Made by a program: the position numbers and the translations under genes | Part shown: one piece after another, positions 47,483-54,837 of the stretch | How positions within the stretch are numbered: position 1 is the first letter of the stretch | How the letters are laid out: every line of letters starts with the position of its first letter | NCBI RefSeq assembly: GCF_014641695.1 | Contig: NZ_BMIF01000006.1 | Location: 62,001 to 126,000, forward strand | Source of the DNA: Nitratireductor aestuarii | GTDB lineage: Bacteria; Pseudomonadota; Alphaproteobacteria; Rhizobiales; Rhizobiaceae | Reading direction: 5' to 3' | Length of the DNA: 64,000 nucleotides | Notes under the pieces: generated by a model | The model's database searches: none | Told to the model about the DNA's origin: nothing | What the model saw: only the letters and a program-made list of their open reading frames with translations

Positions 47483-47950
47483 ATGCGATTCAGCGACACC
47501 ACCATCGGAGCGGTATTCCTGCTCGCGGGCATCCTGCTTGCCTGGTATTCCTTCAACCTGCCGGCAATCCCGGGGCAAGCATATGGGGCTGCTACGTTTC
47601 CCCTTCTCATCGCTCTGGGTTTTGTTGGATGCTCGGTGCGCCTGCTTTTCTCCGGGGTCAGACAGGGCGAGCCTTGGCTTGTACTTTCCGACGAGATCAA
47701 GAACCCGAGGGCGCTTGCCGGCGTCGCAGTGACGGTGCTTCTCGTCCTGTTCTACATCTTCTTCGCCGATGTTCTCGGGTTCATCCCCACGGCCATCATC
47801 ATAACTTTTGCAATGTTTCTGCTCCTGAAGGTTCATCCCGGGAAGGCCATCGTTCTGGCGGTCTTGGCAGCCTTGGTGTGCGACTTCGTCTTCAGGACGT
47901 TGCTGCTGGTTCCCTTGCCCTTTGGCATGATCCCAAGGCTTCCCTGGTAG
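47483..47950 (+). CDS. tctB: TTT transporter small membrane subunit
   Basis: 155-aa protein with four TM segments and the TctB family opening TIGAVFLLAGILLAWYSFNLP plus YGAATFPLLIALGFVGCSVRLL. AVLAALVCDFVFRTLLLVPLPFGMIP is the conserved C-terminal helix. Sits between tctC (68 bp) and tctA (9 bp). Confidence 0.92.
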   Translation: MRFSDTTIGAVFLLAGILLAWYSFNLPAIPGQAYGAATFPLLIALGFVGCSVRLLFSGVRQGEPWLVLSDEIKNPRALAGVAVTVLLVLFYIFFADVLGFIPTAIIITFAMFLLLKVHPGKAIVLAVLAALVCDFVFRTLLLVPLPFGMIPRLPW

Positions 47951-47959
47951 GAGAGAGAA

Positions 47960-49477
47960 ATGGACGTCATTCTTCAAGCCTTCGGCCTGGTAGCAAATCC
48001 CAATGTGATCATCACCATCATCGCCGCGTCCATCTTCGGGCTCTTCGTTGGCGCCGTACCGGGACTGACCGCAACGACAGCAACTGCACTGTTGGTTCCG
48101 CTCACCTTCTTCATGGACCCGGTTCCCGCTGTCGGTGCAATCGTTGCCTGTTCGGCAATGGCGATTTTCGCCGGCGACATCCCGGCCGCATTGTTGCGCA
48201 TCCCGGGAACGCCGGCTTCCGCAGCCTATGTCGATGACACCTACAAGCTGACGCAGATGGGCAAGGCAGAACTTGCTCTGGGTGCCTGCGTCCTCTTTTC
48301 GGCCCTCGGCGGGCTTTTCGGCACCATCGTGCTGATCTTTGCTGCACCTTCGCTGGCCGAATTCGCGGTGAAGTTTTCATCGCCCGAGTATTTCTGGATC
48401 GCGCTCCTCGGCTTGACCTGCGCAGTCTTCATGGGCGCATCCAATCCGGCCAAGGGTCTCCTCAGCCTGTTCATCGGCCTCGTGATCGCATCCGTCGGTC
48501 TGAACAACCCCGCTGGTGTTCCGCGGCTGACATTCGGTTCGACCGAGATGCTGGCCGGCATCGACTTCATTCCGGTGATGATCGGCATCTTCGCCATCTC
48601 GGAAGTTTTCCGAACCGTCCTGAGCGGGGGCAGAAGCTGGGAAGAAGCGCCAGCTGCAGTCGGAAACATCTTCCGCGACTGGGGAAGCATGCTGAAGAGA
48701 TATTGGCGGCAGCTTCTGCGGGGCAACGTCACGGGGACCGTGGTCGGCATTCTCCCCGGCGCCGGTTCGGACGTGGCGGCCTATGTCAGCTATGCGATCA
48801 GCCGGTGGTTCTCCAAGACACCGGAGAAATACGGAACGGGTCATATCGAGGGTGTCGCTGAGGCCGGATCGGCCAACAATGCCGCCCTTTCCAGCGCCTG
48901 GGTGCCTGCGCTCGTCTTCGGCATTCCCGGGGACACGATGACTGCAATCGTGATCGGCGTGCTCTACATCAAGGGCCTGAACCCCGGACCGACCCTGTTC
49001 ATCTTCAATCCGCAGACGATCTATGCGGTCTTCCTTATCTTCATTCTCGCCAACCTGATCATGATCCCGCTTGGATGGGCGCTGATCAAGCTTTCCAAGA
49101 ATATCCTTCGCGTCTCCAAGAAGGTTCTCATGCCGCTGATCCTGATCTTCTGCATCGTCGGTGCCTTTGCCTCCAACAATGCGGTCTATGGTGTCACGAT
49201 CATGCTTGTCTTTGGTGTCGTCGGTTACCTGATGGAGGAGAACGGCATACCCATTGCACCCTGCGTGCTCGGCATCGTCATCGGCCCTCTCCTGGAGAAG
49301 AACCTGATCACCACACTAATCAAGTCGCAGGGAAATCTGATGGACTTCATCAACCGTCCAATTTCCTTCGGCATCTTTGTCCTCTTCTGCCTGATCTGGG
49401 TGACGATCATCATCTCTTGGATCAGAGCTGCCAGACGACCGGACGACGAGGTGGCGAGCGTGAATGCTGCGGATTGA
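47960..49477 (+). CDS. tctA: TTT transporter large permease
   Basis: 505-aa, about 11-12 TM permease. FVGAVPGLTATTATALLVPLTF is the first conserved PGL loop and GNVTGTVVGILPGAGSDVAAYVSY the second, both diagnostic of TctA. GVAEAGSANNAALSSAWVPALVFGIPGD is also standard. Ribosome binding site AGGAGAG 8 bases upstream. With tctC and tctB it forms a complete tripartite carboxylate importer. Confidence 0.95.
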   Translation: MDVILQAFGLVANPNVIITIIAASIFGLFVGAVPGLTATTATALLVPLTFFMDPVPAVGAIVACSAMAIFAGDIPAALLRIPGTPASAAYVDDTYKLTQMGKAELALGACVLFSALGGLFGTIVLIFAAPSLAEFAVKFSSPEYFWIALLGLTCAVFMGASNPAKGLLSLFIGLVIASVGLNNPAGVPRLTFGSTEMLAGIDFIPVMIGIFAISEVFRTVLSGGRSWEEAPAAVGNIFRDWGSMLKRYWRQLLRGNVTGTVVGILPGAGSDVAAYVSYAISRWFSKTPEKYGTGHIEGVAEAGSANNAALSSAWVPALVFGIPGDTMTAIVIGVLYIKGLNPGPTLFIFNPQTIYAVFLIFILANLIMIPLGWALIKLSKNILRVSKKVLMPLILIFCIVGAFASNNAVYGVTIMLVFGVVGYLMEENGIPIAPCVLGIVIGPLLEKNLITTLIKSQGNLMDFINRPISFGIFVLFCLIWVTIIISWIRAARRPDDEVASVNAAD

Positions 49478-49505
49478 GCAGGCGATGCAAAGAAGCAAAC
49501 AGAGA

Positions 49506-49549
49506 GCGGCTGCAGGAGAAGTGGAAACCGGTTTTCCGTCCGCAGCCGC
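49506..49549. repeat. RIME-like intergenic repeat, copy 2
   Basis: GCGGCTGC (49506-49513) and GCAGCCGC (49542-49549) flank the core AGTGGAAACCGGTTTTCCGT. Same element as the copy at 52680-52722, which lies in the opposite orientation. It lies 28 bp after the tctA stop and may end transcription or stabilise the mRNA. Confidence 0.75.
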
Positions 49550-49578
49550 GAGAAACAATAGGTCTGGGAGCAAGATCC

Positions 49579-50697
49579 ATGCATTCTGAAGGAACCTATG
49601 TGGGCCGCGTGTGGCGTGAGGACGTGGCCGGACCGGCACTGGTGAAGATCGAGGACGGGATCCTTTACGATATCACCTCCCGGTCGGCACCGACGATGCG
49701 CGATCTCCTCGAAATGGACGATCCTGCTGCTTTCGTGGCCAGTGCGACAGGCCAGCCTCTGGGGCCCGTGCCGGACGAAGGAGCCAGGGCGGACGGCTTG
49801 AGGTTGCTTGCACCTGTCGATCTGCAGGCGATCAAAGCCTGTGGCGTCACCTTCGCGCGATCGATGATCGAACGGGTGATCGAGGAGCATGCGTCCGGGG
49901 CGCCTGAGGCGGCAGCCAGCATACGCGCGAAGATTGGAGCCATTCTCGGAGAGAACCTGCGCAATCTGCGGGCTGGATCGCCTGAAGCGGCCCGCGTGAA
50001 GCAGTTGCTGATCCAGGAGGGTGTCTGGTCGCAGTATCTCGAGGTCGGCATCGGTCCGGACGCGGAAGTCTTCACGAAGGCGCAGGTCCTCTCGGCCGTG
50101 GGGCATGGCGCATTGGTGGGGATACACCCGGTGTCCACATGGAATAACCCGGAGCCGGAAATCGTTCTGCTTGCCGACAGCCTGGGCAGGGCAAAGGGTG
50201 CGACGCTCGGCAATGACGTCAATCTGCGTGACGTGGAAGGTCGCTCAGCCCTGCTTCTCGGCAAGGCAAAGGACAACAACGCATCCTGCGCGATTGGTCC
50301 GTTCATTCGTCTCTTCGATGGGGCCTATACGATCGAGAATGTCAGGACCGCCGAGATCAGTATCGAGGTGCGCGGCGAGGACGGTTTTACCCTGGCGGGG
50401 AAAAGCTCCATGTCGGAAATCAGCAGAGATCCGCTCGATCTGCTGGCCCAGACCATCGGCGAGCATCATCAGTATCCGGACGGACTGGCGCTGTTCATGG
50501 GCACGATGTTTGCGCCGACCGACGATCGTGGAAGGCCGGGCGAGGGTTTCACGCACAGAATCGGCGACATGGTCACGATCTCGAACCCGGAGCTAGGCGT
50601 TCTCATCAACCGGGTCGCTTATACCAACGACTGCCCGAAATGGGACTTCGGCATATCGCACCTGATGCGAAATCTTGCCGCCCGCAATCTGATCTGA
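49579..50697 (+). CDS. Fumarylacetoacetate hydrolase family protein
   Basis: 372-aa enzyme of the FAH superfamily, long form. GTYVGRVWREDVAGPALVKI N-terminal domain, then QAIKACGVTFARSMIERVIEE, VWSQYLEVGIGPDAEVFTKA and GATLGNDVNLRDVEGRSALL, which carries the acidic metal ligands, and KAKDNNASCAIGPFIRL. These enzymes hydrolyse, dehydrate or decarboxylate 2-keto-3-deoxy or diketo acids using Mg2+. ATG 49579 has GGGAG about 10 bases before. Position just after tctCBA suggests it processes the imported carboxylate. Exact reaction unknown. Confidence 0.87.
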   Translation: MHSEGTYVGRVWREDVAGPALVKIEDGILYDITSRSAPTMRDLLEMDDPAAFVASATGQPLGPVPDEGARADGLRLLAPVDLQAIKACGVTFARSMIERVIEEHASGAPEAAASIRAKIGAILGENLRNLRAGSPEAARVKQLLIQEGVWSQYLEVGIGPDAEVFTKAQVLSAVGHGALVGIHPVSTWNNPEPEIVLLADSLGRAKGATLGNDVNLRDVEGRSALLLGKAKDNNASCAIGPFIRLFDGAYTIENVRTAEISIEVRGEDGFTLAGKSSMSEISRDPLDLLAQTIGEHHQYPDGLALFMGTMFAPTDDRGRPGEGFTHRIGDMVTISNPELGVLINRVAYTNDCPKWDFGISHLMRNLAARNLI

Positions 50698-50741
50698 GAA
50701 TGGGGTGAAGCGGAGCGGCAACAGGTTCTTCAGCCGGCAGT

Positions 50742-51527
50742 TCAGTATGACGCCTGCGATAACCGATATCTTCCCACTGTGCCGAGCCGAACAGCAGGTG
50801 CGTCCGGATTGATCGAAAAGCAGACGACCACGCTGTCTTCCAATGCAGTGAGCACAGTTGGATCGGGGCGGCGGATCAAGCCCGTTTCGGCCTCGGTAAA
50901 TGGAGTACCACCCGCCAGAACACTCCCGGTGAAAACGTAAAAATAGCTGTCCCAGCCGTTCGGCGGCGCGGGCAGGGCTGTCTGCGATCCTTGCGACAAG
51001 CGGATATCGTGGAATTTTGCGTCGTTGCGAACGAAGAAGGGCGCATCCGAATTTTCAGGACCGAAGAGGTAACGCCATTCATTCAGTCGCGCTTCCGGCA
51101 TTTCTCCGAACTGAATGCCGGGTTTGAGATCTGCAGCGCGTGGGCGGACGAAGATCTGCAGCATGCGCAGATAAGGATCAGAGGGTAAGACCCTTTCCTC
51201 ATGCCAGAAACCTGCGCCGGCGTTCATGACCATCAGATGCCGGTCATCGACGACGAGTTCACCGACGGTCATATCGGTATGCCGCATCACACCGCCCGGG
51301 ACCCATGAAATGATCTCATCATTCGTATGTTCGTGCAGACGTATGTGCGTGCCGGGTTCCAGGATCGATTCAACGATGAGAGCCAAGGGCCCGTAGCCAT
51401 GATCGTCTGGCTCCGGCAGGTTGAACCCGGGCAGATTGAGGTGCATCGTGAACGATCCCTGGCTTCTGATGATCCGAGTTCTCGGCGCCTTGAAGATTTC
51501 GCTGGTGATGAGTTCTGCGGTCGACAT
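50742..51527 (-). CDS. Pirin family protein
   Basis: 261-aa bicupin. The N-terminal cupin carries the pirin metal set: RLHEHTNDEI (His, His) and GAGFWHEE (His, Glu). YFYVFTGSVLAGG belongs to the second cupin. Some pirins have quercetin 2,3-dioxygenase activity or act as regulators. ATG 51527 follows AAGGGATAG and is preferred over an upstream in-frame start. Divergent from the LysR gene, whose operator-like site lies between them. Confidence 0.88.
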   Translation of the reverse strand: MSTAELITSEIFKAPRTRIIRSQGSFTMHLNLPGFNLPEPDDHGYGPLALIVESILEPGTHIRLHEHTNDEIISWVPGGVMRHTDMTVGELVVDDRHLMVMNAGAGFWHEERVLPSDPYLRMLQIFVRPRAADLKPGIQFGEMPEARLNEWRYLFGPENSDAPFFVRNDAKFHDIRLSQGSQTALPAPPNGWDSYFYVFTGSVLAGGTPFTEAETGLIRRPDPTVLTALEDSVVVCFSINPDAPAVRLGTVGRYRLSQASY

Positions 51528-51691
51528 CGTTTTACTATCCCTTTGTGAACGTTGATCTTCAGCTTGGCTCGAGTACCGGCATGCAACTTTGCGCATGAGG
51601 TTTCATCCGCTACTAGAAAGCTTTGCTGAATTGAGAAGAAGAGATAGAAGCAGAGCAGATCGCCGCGTAGTATCCTAAACCGGATCGTCAC

Positions 51692-51707
51692 GTCCCACGG
51701 ATGGAAC
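51692..51707. promoter_or_regulatory. Candidate LysR operator between pirin and lysR genes
   Basis: GTCCCACGGATGGAAC closely resembles GTTCCACCGGTGGAAC upstream of the YcaC-like gene at 53661-53676 (three differences in 16 bp). Placement just before the lysR start suits autoregulation and control of the divergent pirin gene. Confidence 0.55.
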
Positions 51708-51712
51708 GGGCA

Positions 51713-52639
51713 ATGCAGGATCTGAATGACCTCTATTATTTTGCCAAAGTGATTGAAAATCGGGGCTTTGCACCCGCCAGCAGAGCACTCGGTGTGCCGA
51801 AATCCACCCTTAGCCGAAGGGTAGCGGCGCTGGAGGAACGGCTTGGCATGCGCCTGCTTCAGAGGAATGCGAGCAAGTTCTCGCTGACCCATATCGGCGA
51901 ACTGTACTTCAAGCAGTGCCAGGCGATGATTGCTGAGGCGGAAGCGGCACAGGATGTGATCGATCGCACAAAGGCTGAGCCGCGCGGAGTAATCTCCGTC
52001 ACCTGCCCGGTCTCTCTGCTGCAGGCGCTTGTCTCACAGATGGTCGCCCGTTTCCTGGCCGCATATCCGCTGATCACAGTCAATCTTGCGGCGACGAACC
52101 GTCGTGTCGACGTTATCGAGGAGGGGGTGGACGTAGCTTTCCGTGTCCGTTTCCCGCCACTCGAAAACAGCAATCTGGTGATGAAGAACCTGGGCACGAG
52201 CGAGCAGTTGCTCGTCGCGCATCCGGCCTTCCTGGATGAACACGGCCGTCCTGATGATCCGCGGCAGGCTGCAAGCCTTCCGAGTATGGACCTTACGCGG
52301 GTCATGCCGCGCCACGCCTGGGAGCTGACCGGCGAGGATGGCAACGTCCTCGCTGTCCCGTTCCAGCCGCGCTATGTCACCGATGACATGGCGGCGCTCC
52401 GTGATGCCGCGCTCAACAGAATTGGAATCGTGCAACTGCCTGAATACATGGTTCGCAGCCATATCAGTAATGGTGAGCTGGAGGTGGTGCTTCCGAAATG
52501 GAAACCGAAGGCTGGCATCGTGCACGTCGTCTTCGCCTCGCGACGGGGTCTTGCTCCAGCCGTGAGACATTTCATCGACTTCATGGAAAAAGAATTCGCG
52601 CTGGTTTCGCGCGGCACGCCGGTCGGGATAGCATTCTAA
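51713..52639 (+). CDS. LysR family transcriptional regulator
   Basis: 308-aa regulator. The N-terminal winged helix-turn-helix is LNDLYYFAKVIENRGFAPAS and RALGVPKSTLSRRVAALEERLGMRLLQR, followed by a periplasmic-binding-like effector domain (GVISVTCPVSLLQALVSQMV, AFRVRFPPLENSNLVMKNLG, LPEYMVRSHISNGELEVVLP). It belongs to the group often found beside pirin and YcaC-type genes. The ATG at 51713 is chosen since the ATG at 51701 falls inside the operator-like site. Confidence 0.92.
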   Translation: MQDLNDLYYFAKVIENRGFAPASRALGVPKSTLSRRVAALEERLGMRLLQRNASKFSLTHIGELYFKQCQAMIAEAEAAQDVIDRTKAEPRGVISVTCPVSLLQALVSQMVARFLAAYPLITVNLAATNRRVDVIEEGVDVAFRVRFPPLENSNLVMKNLGTSEQLLVAHPAFLDEHGRPDDPRQAASLPSMDLTRVMPRHAWELTGEDGNVLAVPFQPRYVTDDMAALRDAALNRIGIVQLPEYMVRSHISNGELEVVLPKWKPKAGIVHVVFASRRGLAPAVRHFIDFMEKEFALVSRGTPVGIAF

Positions 52640-52679
52640 ACCTGTTCAGACTTTCACAGAAACTCTGAACTGCTCTCTC

Positions 52680-52722
52680 GCGGCTGCGGACGGAAAACCG
52701 GTTTCCACTTTCCTGCAGCCGC
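52680..52722. repeat. RIME-like intergenic repeat, copy 3 (inverted)
   Basis: GCGGCTGC (52680-52687) and GCAGCCGC (52715-52722) flank ACGGAAAACCGGTTTCCACT, the reverse complement of the core in copy 2. It begins 41 bp after the lysR stop. The rest of the 52640-52933 gap shows no gene. Confidence 0.75.
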
Positions 52723-52933
52723 TCTAGAAAGCTGAATTGCCGACCCTGATTGGGGAAGACGGAGCGCATGCCTCTTCAACGGGGCGGCGCAACTGCAGAC
52801 GGAGATGTGAGCTATCTTTTCCGCCTCCGGGGAGGCCGGTCAACGACATGATCACCGGCAACGGGCAGGCTCTGGCTGCCCGTCGACTGTGGCAGATGCC
52901 GCAGCGGCCTTGTCATGCCGCTGCCAGCGGCAG

Positions 52934-53566
52934 TTACCTGGTTCCTTCCTTGAGACCAAGAAGCTGCCATTCCCAACGAAGGCCTTGGCCGAAACCGCCA
53001 CCGTGTTCCTCGAACAGCTTGGTGACCTCGCCAGCCGTCTCCTCGCGAGCCCAGTCGCGCTGCACCTCGCTGACATAGGACCAAGTGGTGGTCGGGATAG
53101 CGCCAGCCTGGATCATGCGCGCCACGGCCATGTCATGCGCTTCGCGGCTTGCGCCTCCGGAAGCATCGGTGATGAAATAGACCTCGTAGCCGTCGGCCAG
53201 AGCGGAAAGGACCGGCATCTGCAAGCAGACTTCGGTCCACAGGCCAGCCATCACCAGCTTGTTCTTTCCGGTCTGCTTCACCCAATCGACAACGCGGGAA
53301 TCTTCCCAGCTGTTCAGCGTGGTGCGGTCGATCGGAACCTGCTCGGGGAAGACGTCCTGGATCTCCTTGAGAAGTTCCTGCCGTTCCGCAAATGCAGTGG
53401 TGAGATGGATCGGGATGTTGAAGATCTTTGCGGTTTTGCTGATAGCTTGAGCGTTGCTGATAACCTGCGAAGCCTCATGCGAGCGCAGCGTCAGAAGCTG
53501 GAGGTACTGGTGGTCAATCAGCAAAAGTGCGTGATTGTCCGGGGTCAAGAGGTTGTTCGATGCCAT
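52934..53566 (-). CDS. Isochorismatase-like hydrolase (YcaC type)
   Basis: 210-aa cysteine hydrolase of the isochorismatase-like superfamily. ALLLIDHQYLQLLTLRSH gives the catalytic Asp; TGKNKLVMAGLWTEVCLQMPVL gives the catalytic Cys (TEVC), and the Lys lies in the preceding strand region. FITDASGGASREAHDMAVARMIQAGAIPTTTW is the YcaC-type ending. Substrate of YcaC is unknown. ATG 53566 has AGGAGAAAG-type sequence upstream. Likely a target of the neighbouring LysR protein. Confidence 0.88.
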   Translation of the reverse strand: MASNNLLTPDNHALLLIDHQYLQLLTLRSHEASQVISNAQAISKTAKIFNIPIHLTTAFAERQELLKEIQDVFPEQVPIDRTTLNSWEDSRVVDWVKQTGKNKLVMAGLWTEVCLQMPVLSALADGYEVYFITDASGGASREAHDMAVARMIQAGAIPTTTWSYVSEVQRDWAREETAGEVTKLFEEHGGGFGQGLRWEWQLLGLKEGTR

Positions 53567-53657
53567 TTCTTTCTCCTTCGCTAATGGCAGAGGTTAGTCT
53601 GACGAGACGAAGGTAGAAGTGCATCTGCCTGCCGCGTAGACAGCGATAGCGGGTCGC

Positions 53658-53679
53658 CGCGTTCCACCGGTGGAACGCG
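53658..53679. promoter_or_regulatory. 22-bp perfect palindrome upstream of ycaC-like gene
   Basis: Two 11-bp arms, CGCGTTCCACC and GGTGGAACGCG, meet without a spacer, 92 bp upstream of the YcaC-like ATG. Its core GTTCCACCGGTGGAAC resembles the element at 51692-51707. A second inverted repeat GTGAAC/GTTCAC (53707-53723) follows. Confidence 0.6.
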
Positions 53680-53764
53680 CGGCTGGCCCTACACCGTGGC
53701 GATATCGTGAACGGTGTGTTCACCGGACCTTGGTTGCTGTGCTCTCTGCACCGCGTTATCCATT

Positions 53765-53946
53765 GCGGACAAGCGGGAGAGAGTCGGCCCCCCGACCGCC
53801 GAAGGAGCAACCGCCCCGGAAACTCTCAGGCACCCGGACCGCTTCGATAGACAACACTCTGAAAAGCGGAGCTGCAGCTCCCGCCCAAGGTGTAAGCTGA
53901 CTCCAGCGTGATGCAGATCAGCGATACTCTCAGGCCAATGACAGAG
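53765..53946 (+). ncRNA. Tandem glycine riboswitch
   Basis: Two glycine aptamers in series. Aptamer I (53765-53842) shows the core CGCCGAAGGAGCAA and GGAAACTCTCAGGCA with GCGG/CCGC closing ends. Aptamer II (53857-53946) starts CTCTG, contains CGCCCAAGGTGTAAGC and ACTCTCAGGC, and closes with CAGAG. The short linker is usual for cooperative tandem switches. In most bacteria such an element controls the glycine cleavage genes; here the next gene, 190 bp downstream, is an L,D-transpeptidase. No gcvT sequence is recognisable in the gap. Confidence 0.88.
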
Positions 53947-53948
53947 GG

Positions 53949-53995
53949 GGCTCCGACGCCAGCGCATGGCGTAGCCTTTGTGGAGCCTGACTTTA
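53949..53995 (+). terminator. Possible riboswitch expression platform
   Basis: GGCTCC (53949-53954) pairs with GGAGCC (53982-53987); inside it ACGCCA (53956-53961) pairs with TGGCGT (53967-53972). TGACTTTACCC follows. It begins two bases after the second aptamer, where a ligand-controlled stem would be expected. The T-run is weak, so terminator function is uncertain. Confidence 0.45.
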
Positions 53996-54137
53996 CCCTG
54001 CATCACCCCGCGCCCTGACGCGAAAGAATACGCCCTCCAACACATTCGGCAGTCTGCCCTTCCGCGATCAGGGCTGGCCACGATCGACGCGCCCTTGCAG
54101 AGGGCAGCGTGCGTCGCTGACTTACATTGGACATTTC

Positions 54138-54824
54138 ATGACAACACCACGCACCATCGACCGACGACTGTTTCTCAGCGGAGCCGGAAGTTTCCTTGGA
54201 CTGGCGGTGTCGGGCTGTGCCACCAGCTCCGTTCCCGGTTCAGTGGAGCCTGCCCAGGAATTGCCAGCGCCCGCATTTTCCGAGGACGTGCTCCTTATGT
54301 ATCGGGCAATGCCGGAGGAGCGGTTTCCGATTCCGGCGGTGGACTTGACACGCCTCGATCCGGCTTTTCATCGGGCAGTCGTCGACTATTCGACATCAGA
54401 AGCGCCCGGCACAGTCATTGTGGATACCCCAAACTGCTACCTCTACCACGTCGGTGAAGGCGGAACCGCCACGCGCTACGGCGTAGGGATTGGCAGAGCG
54501 GGGTTTGAGTGGTCGGGACGCGCCCATATAGCTTATGGGCGCGAGTGGCCCGTCTGGACACCTCCAGCTGACATGATTGCGCGCCAACCTCCCCTTGAGA
54601 AATGGAGATACGGCCAGCCACCTGGCATCAACAACGCCCTTGGTGCGCGCGCCCTCTATATCCATCAAGGCAACCGTGACACGCTTTATCGCCTGCACGG
54701 AACTGGCGAGGCCCACACCATTGGCAAGGCAATCTCGTCAGGCTGCGTGCGGCTCCTGCATCAGGACATTGTTCACCTCTACGATAAGGTGAAGTGGGGC
54801 TCTCCGATTGTTGTTCTGGCCTAG
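54138..54824 (+). CDS. L,D-transpeptidase (YkuD domain), exported
   Basis: 228 aa. The N terminus has a twin-arginine-like RRLFLSG segment, a hydrophobic stretch and a lipobox-like VSGC, so it is an envelope protein, perhaps lipid-anchored. The YkuD domain spans about residues 85-228: GTVIVDTPNCYLYHVGEGG, the HGTGE His and the SSGCVRLLHQD catalytic Cys/Arg motif. L,D-transpeptidases make 3-3 crosslinks in peptidoglycan or attach proteins, using tetrapeptide donors. The PBP gene follows 13 bp later. Both lie downstream of the glycine riboswitch. Confidence 0.91.
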   Translation: MTTPRTIDRRLFLSGAGSFLGLAVSGCATSSVPGSVEPAQELPAPAFSEDVLLMYRAMPEERFPIPAVDLTRLDPAFHRAVVDYSTSEAPGTVIVDTPNCYLYHVGEGGTATRYGVGIGRAGFEWSGRAHIAYGREWPVWTPPADMIARQPPLEKWRYGQPPGINNALGARALYIHQGNRDTLYRLHGTGEAHTIGKAISSGCVRLLHQDIVHLYDKVKWGSPIVVLA

Positions 54825-54837
54825 GGGTTGCCGGCAA

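Noticed and set aside
49075-49578. In-frame extension of the FAH-family gene into tctA
   Set aside because: It overlaps coding tctA and the repeat element; the ATG at 49579 with GGGAG upstream matches the family N terminus.
53978-54457. Plus-strand frame after the glycine riboswitch
   Set aside because: It overlaps the L,D-transpeptidase in another frame and has no similarity to gcvT or other recognisable protein.
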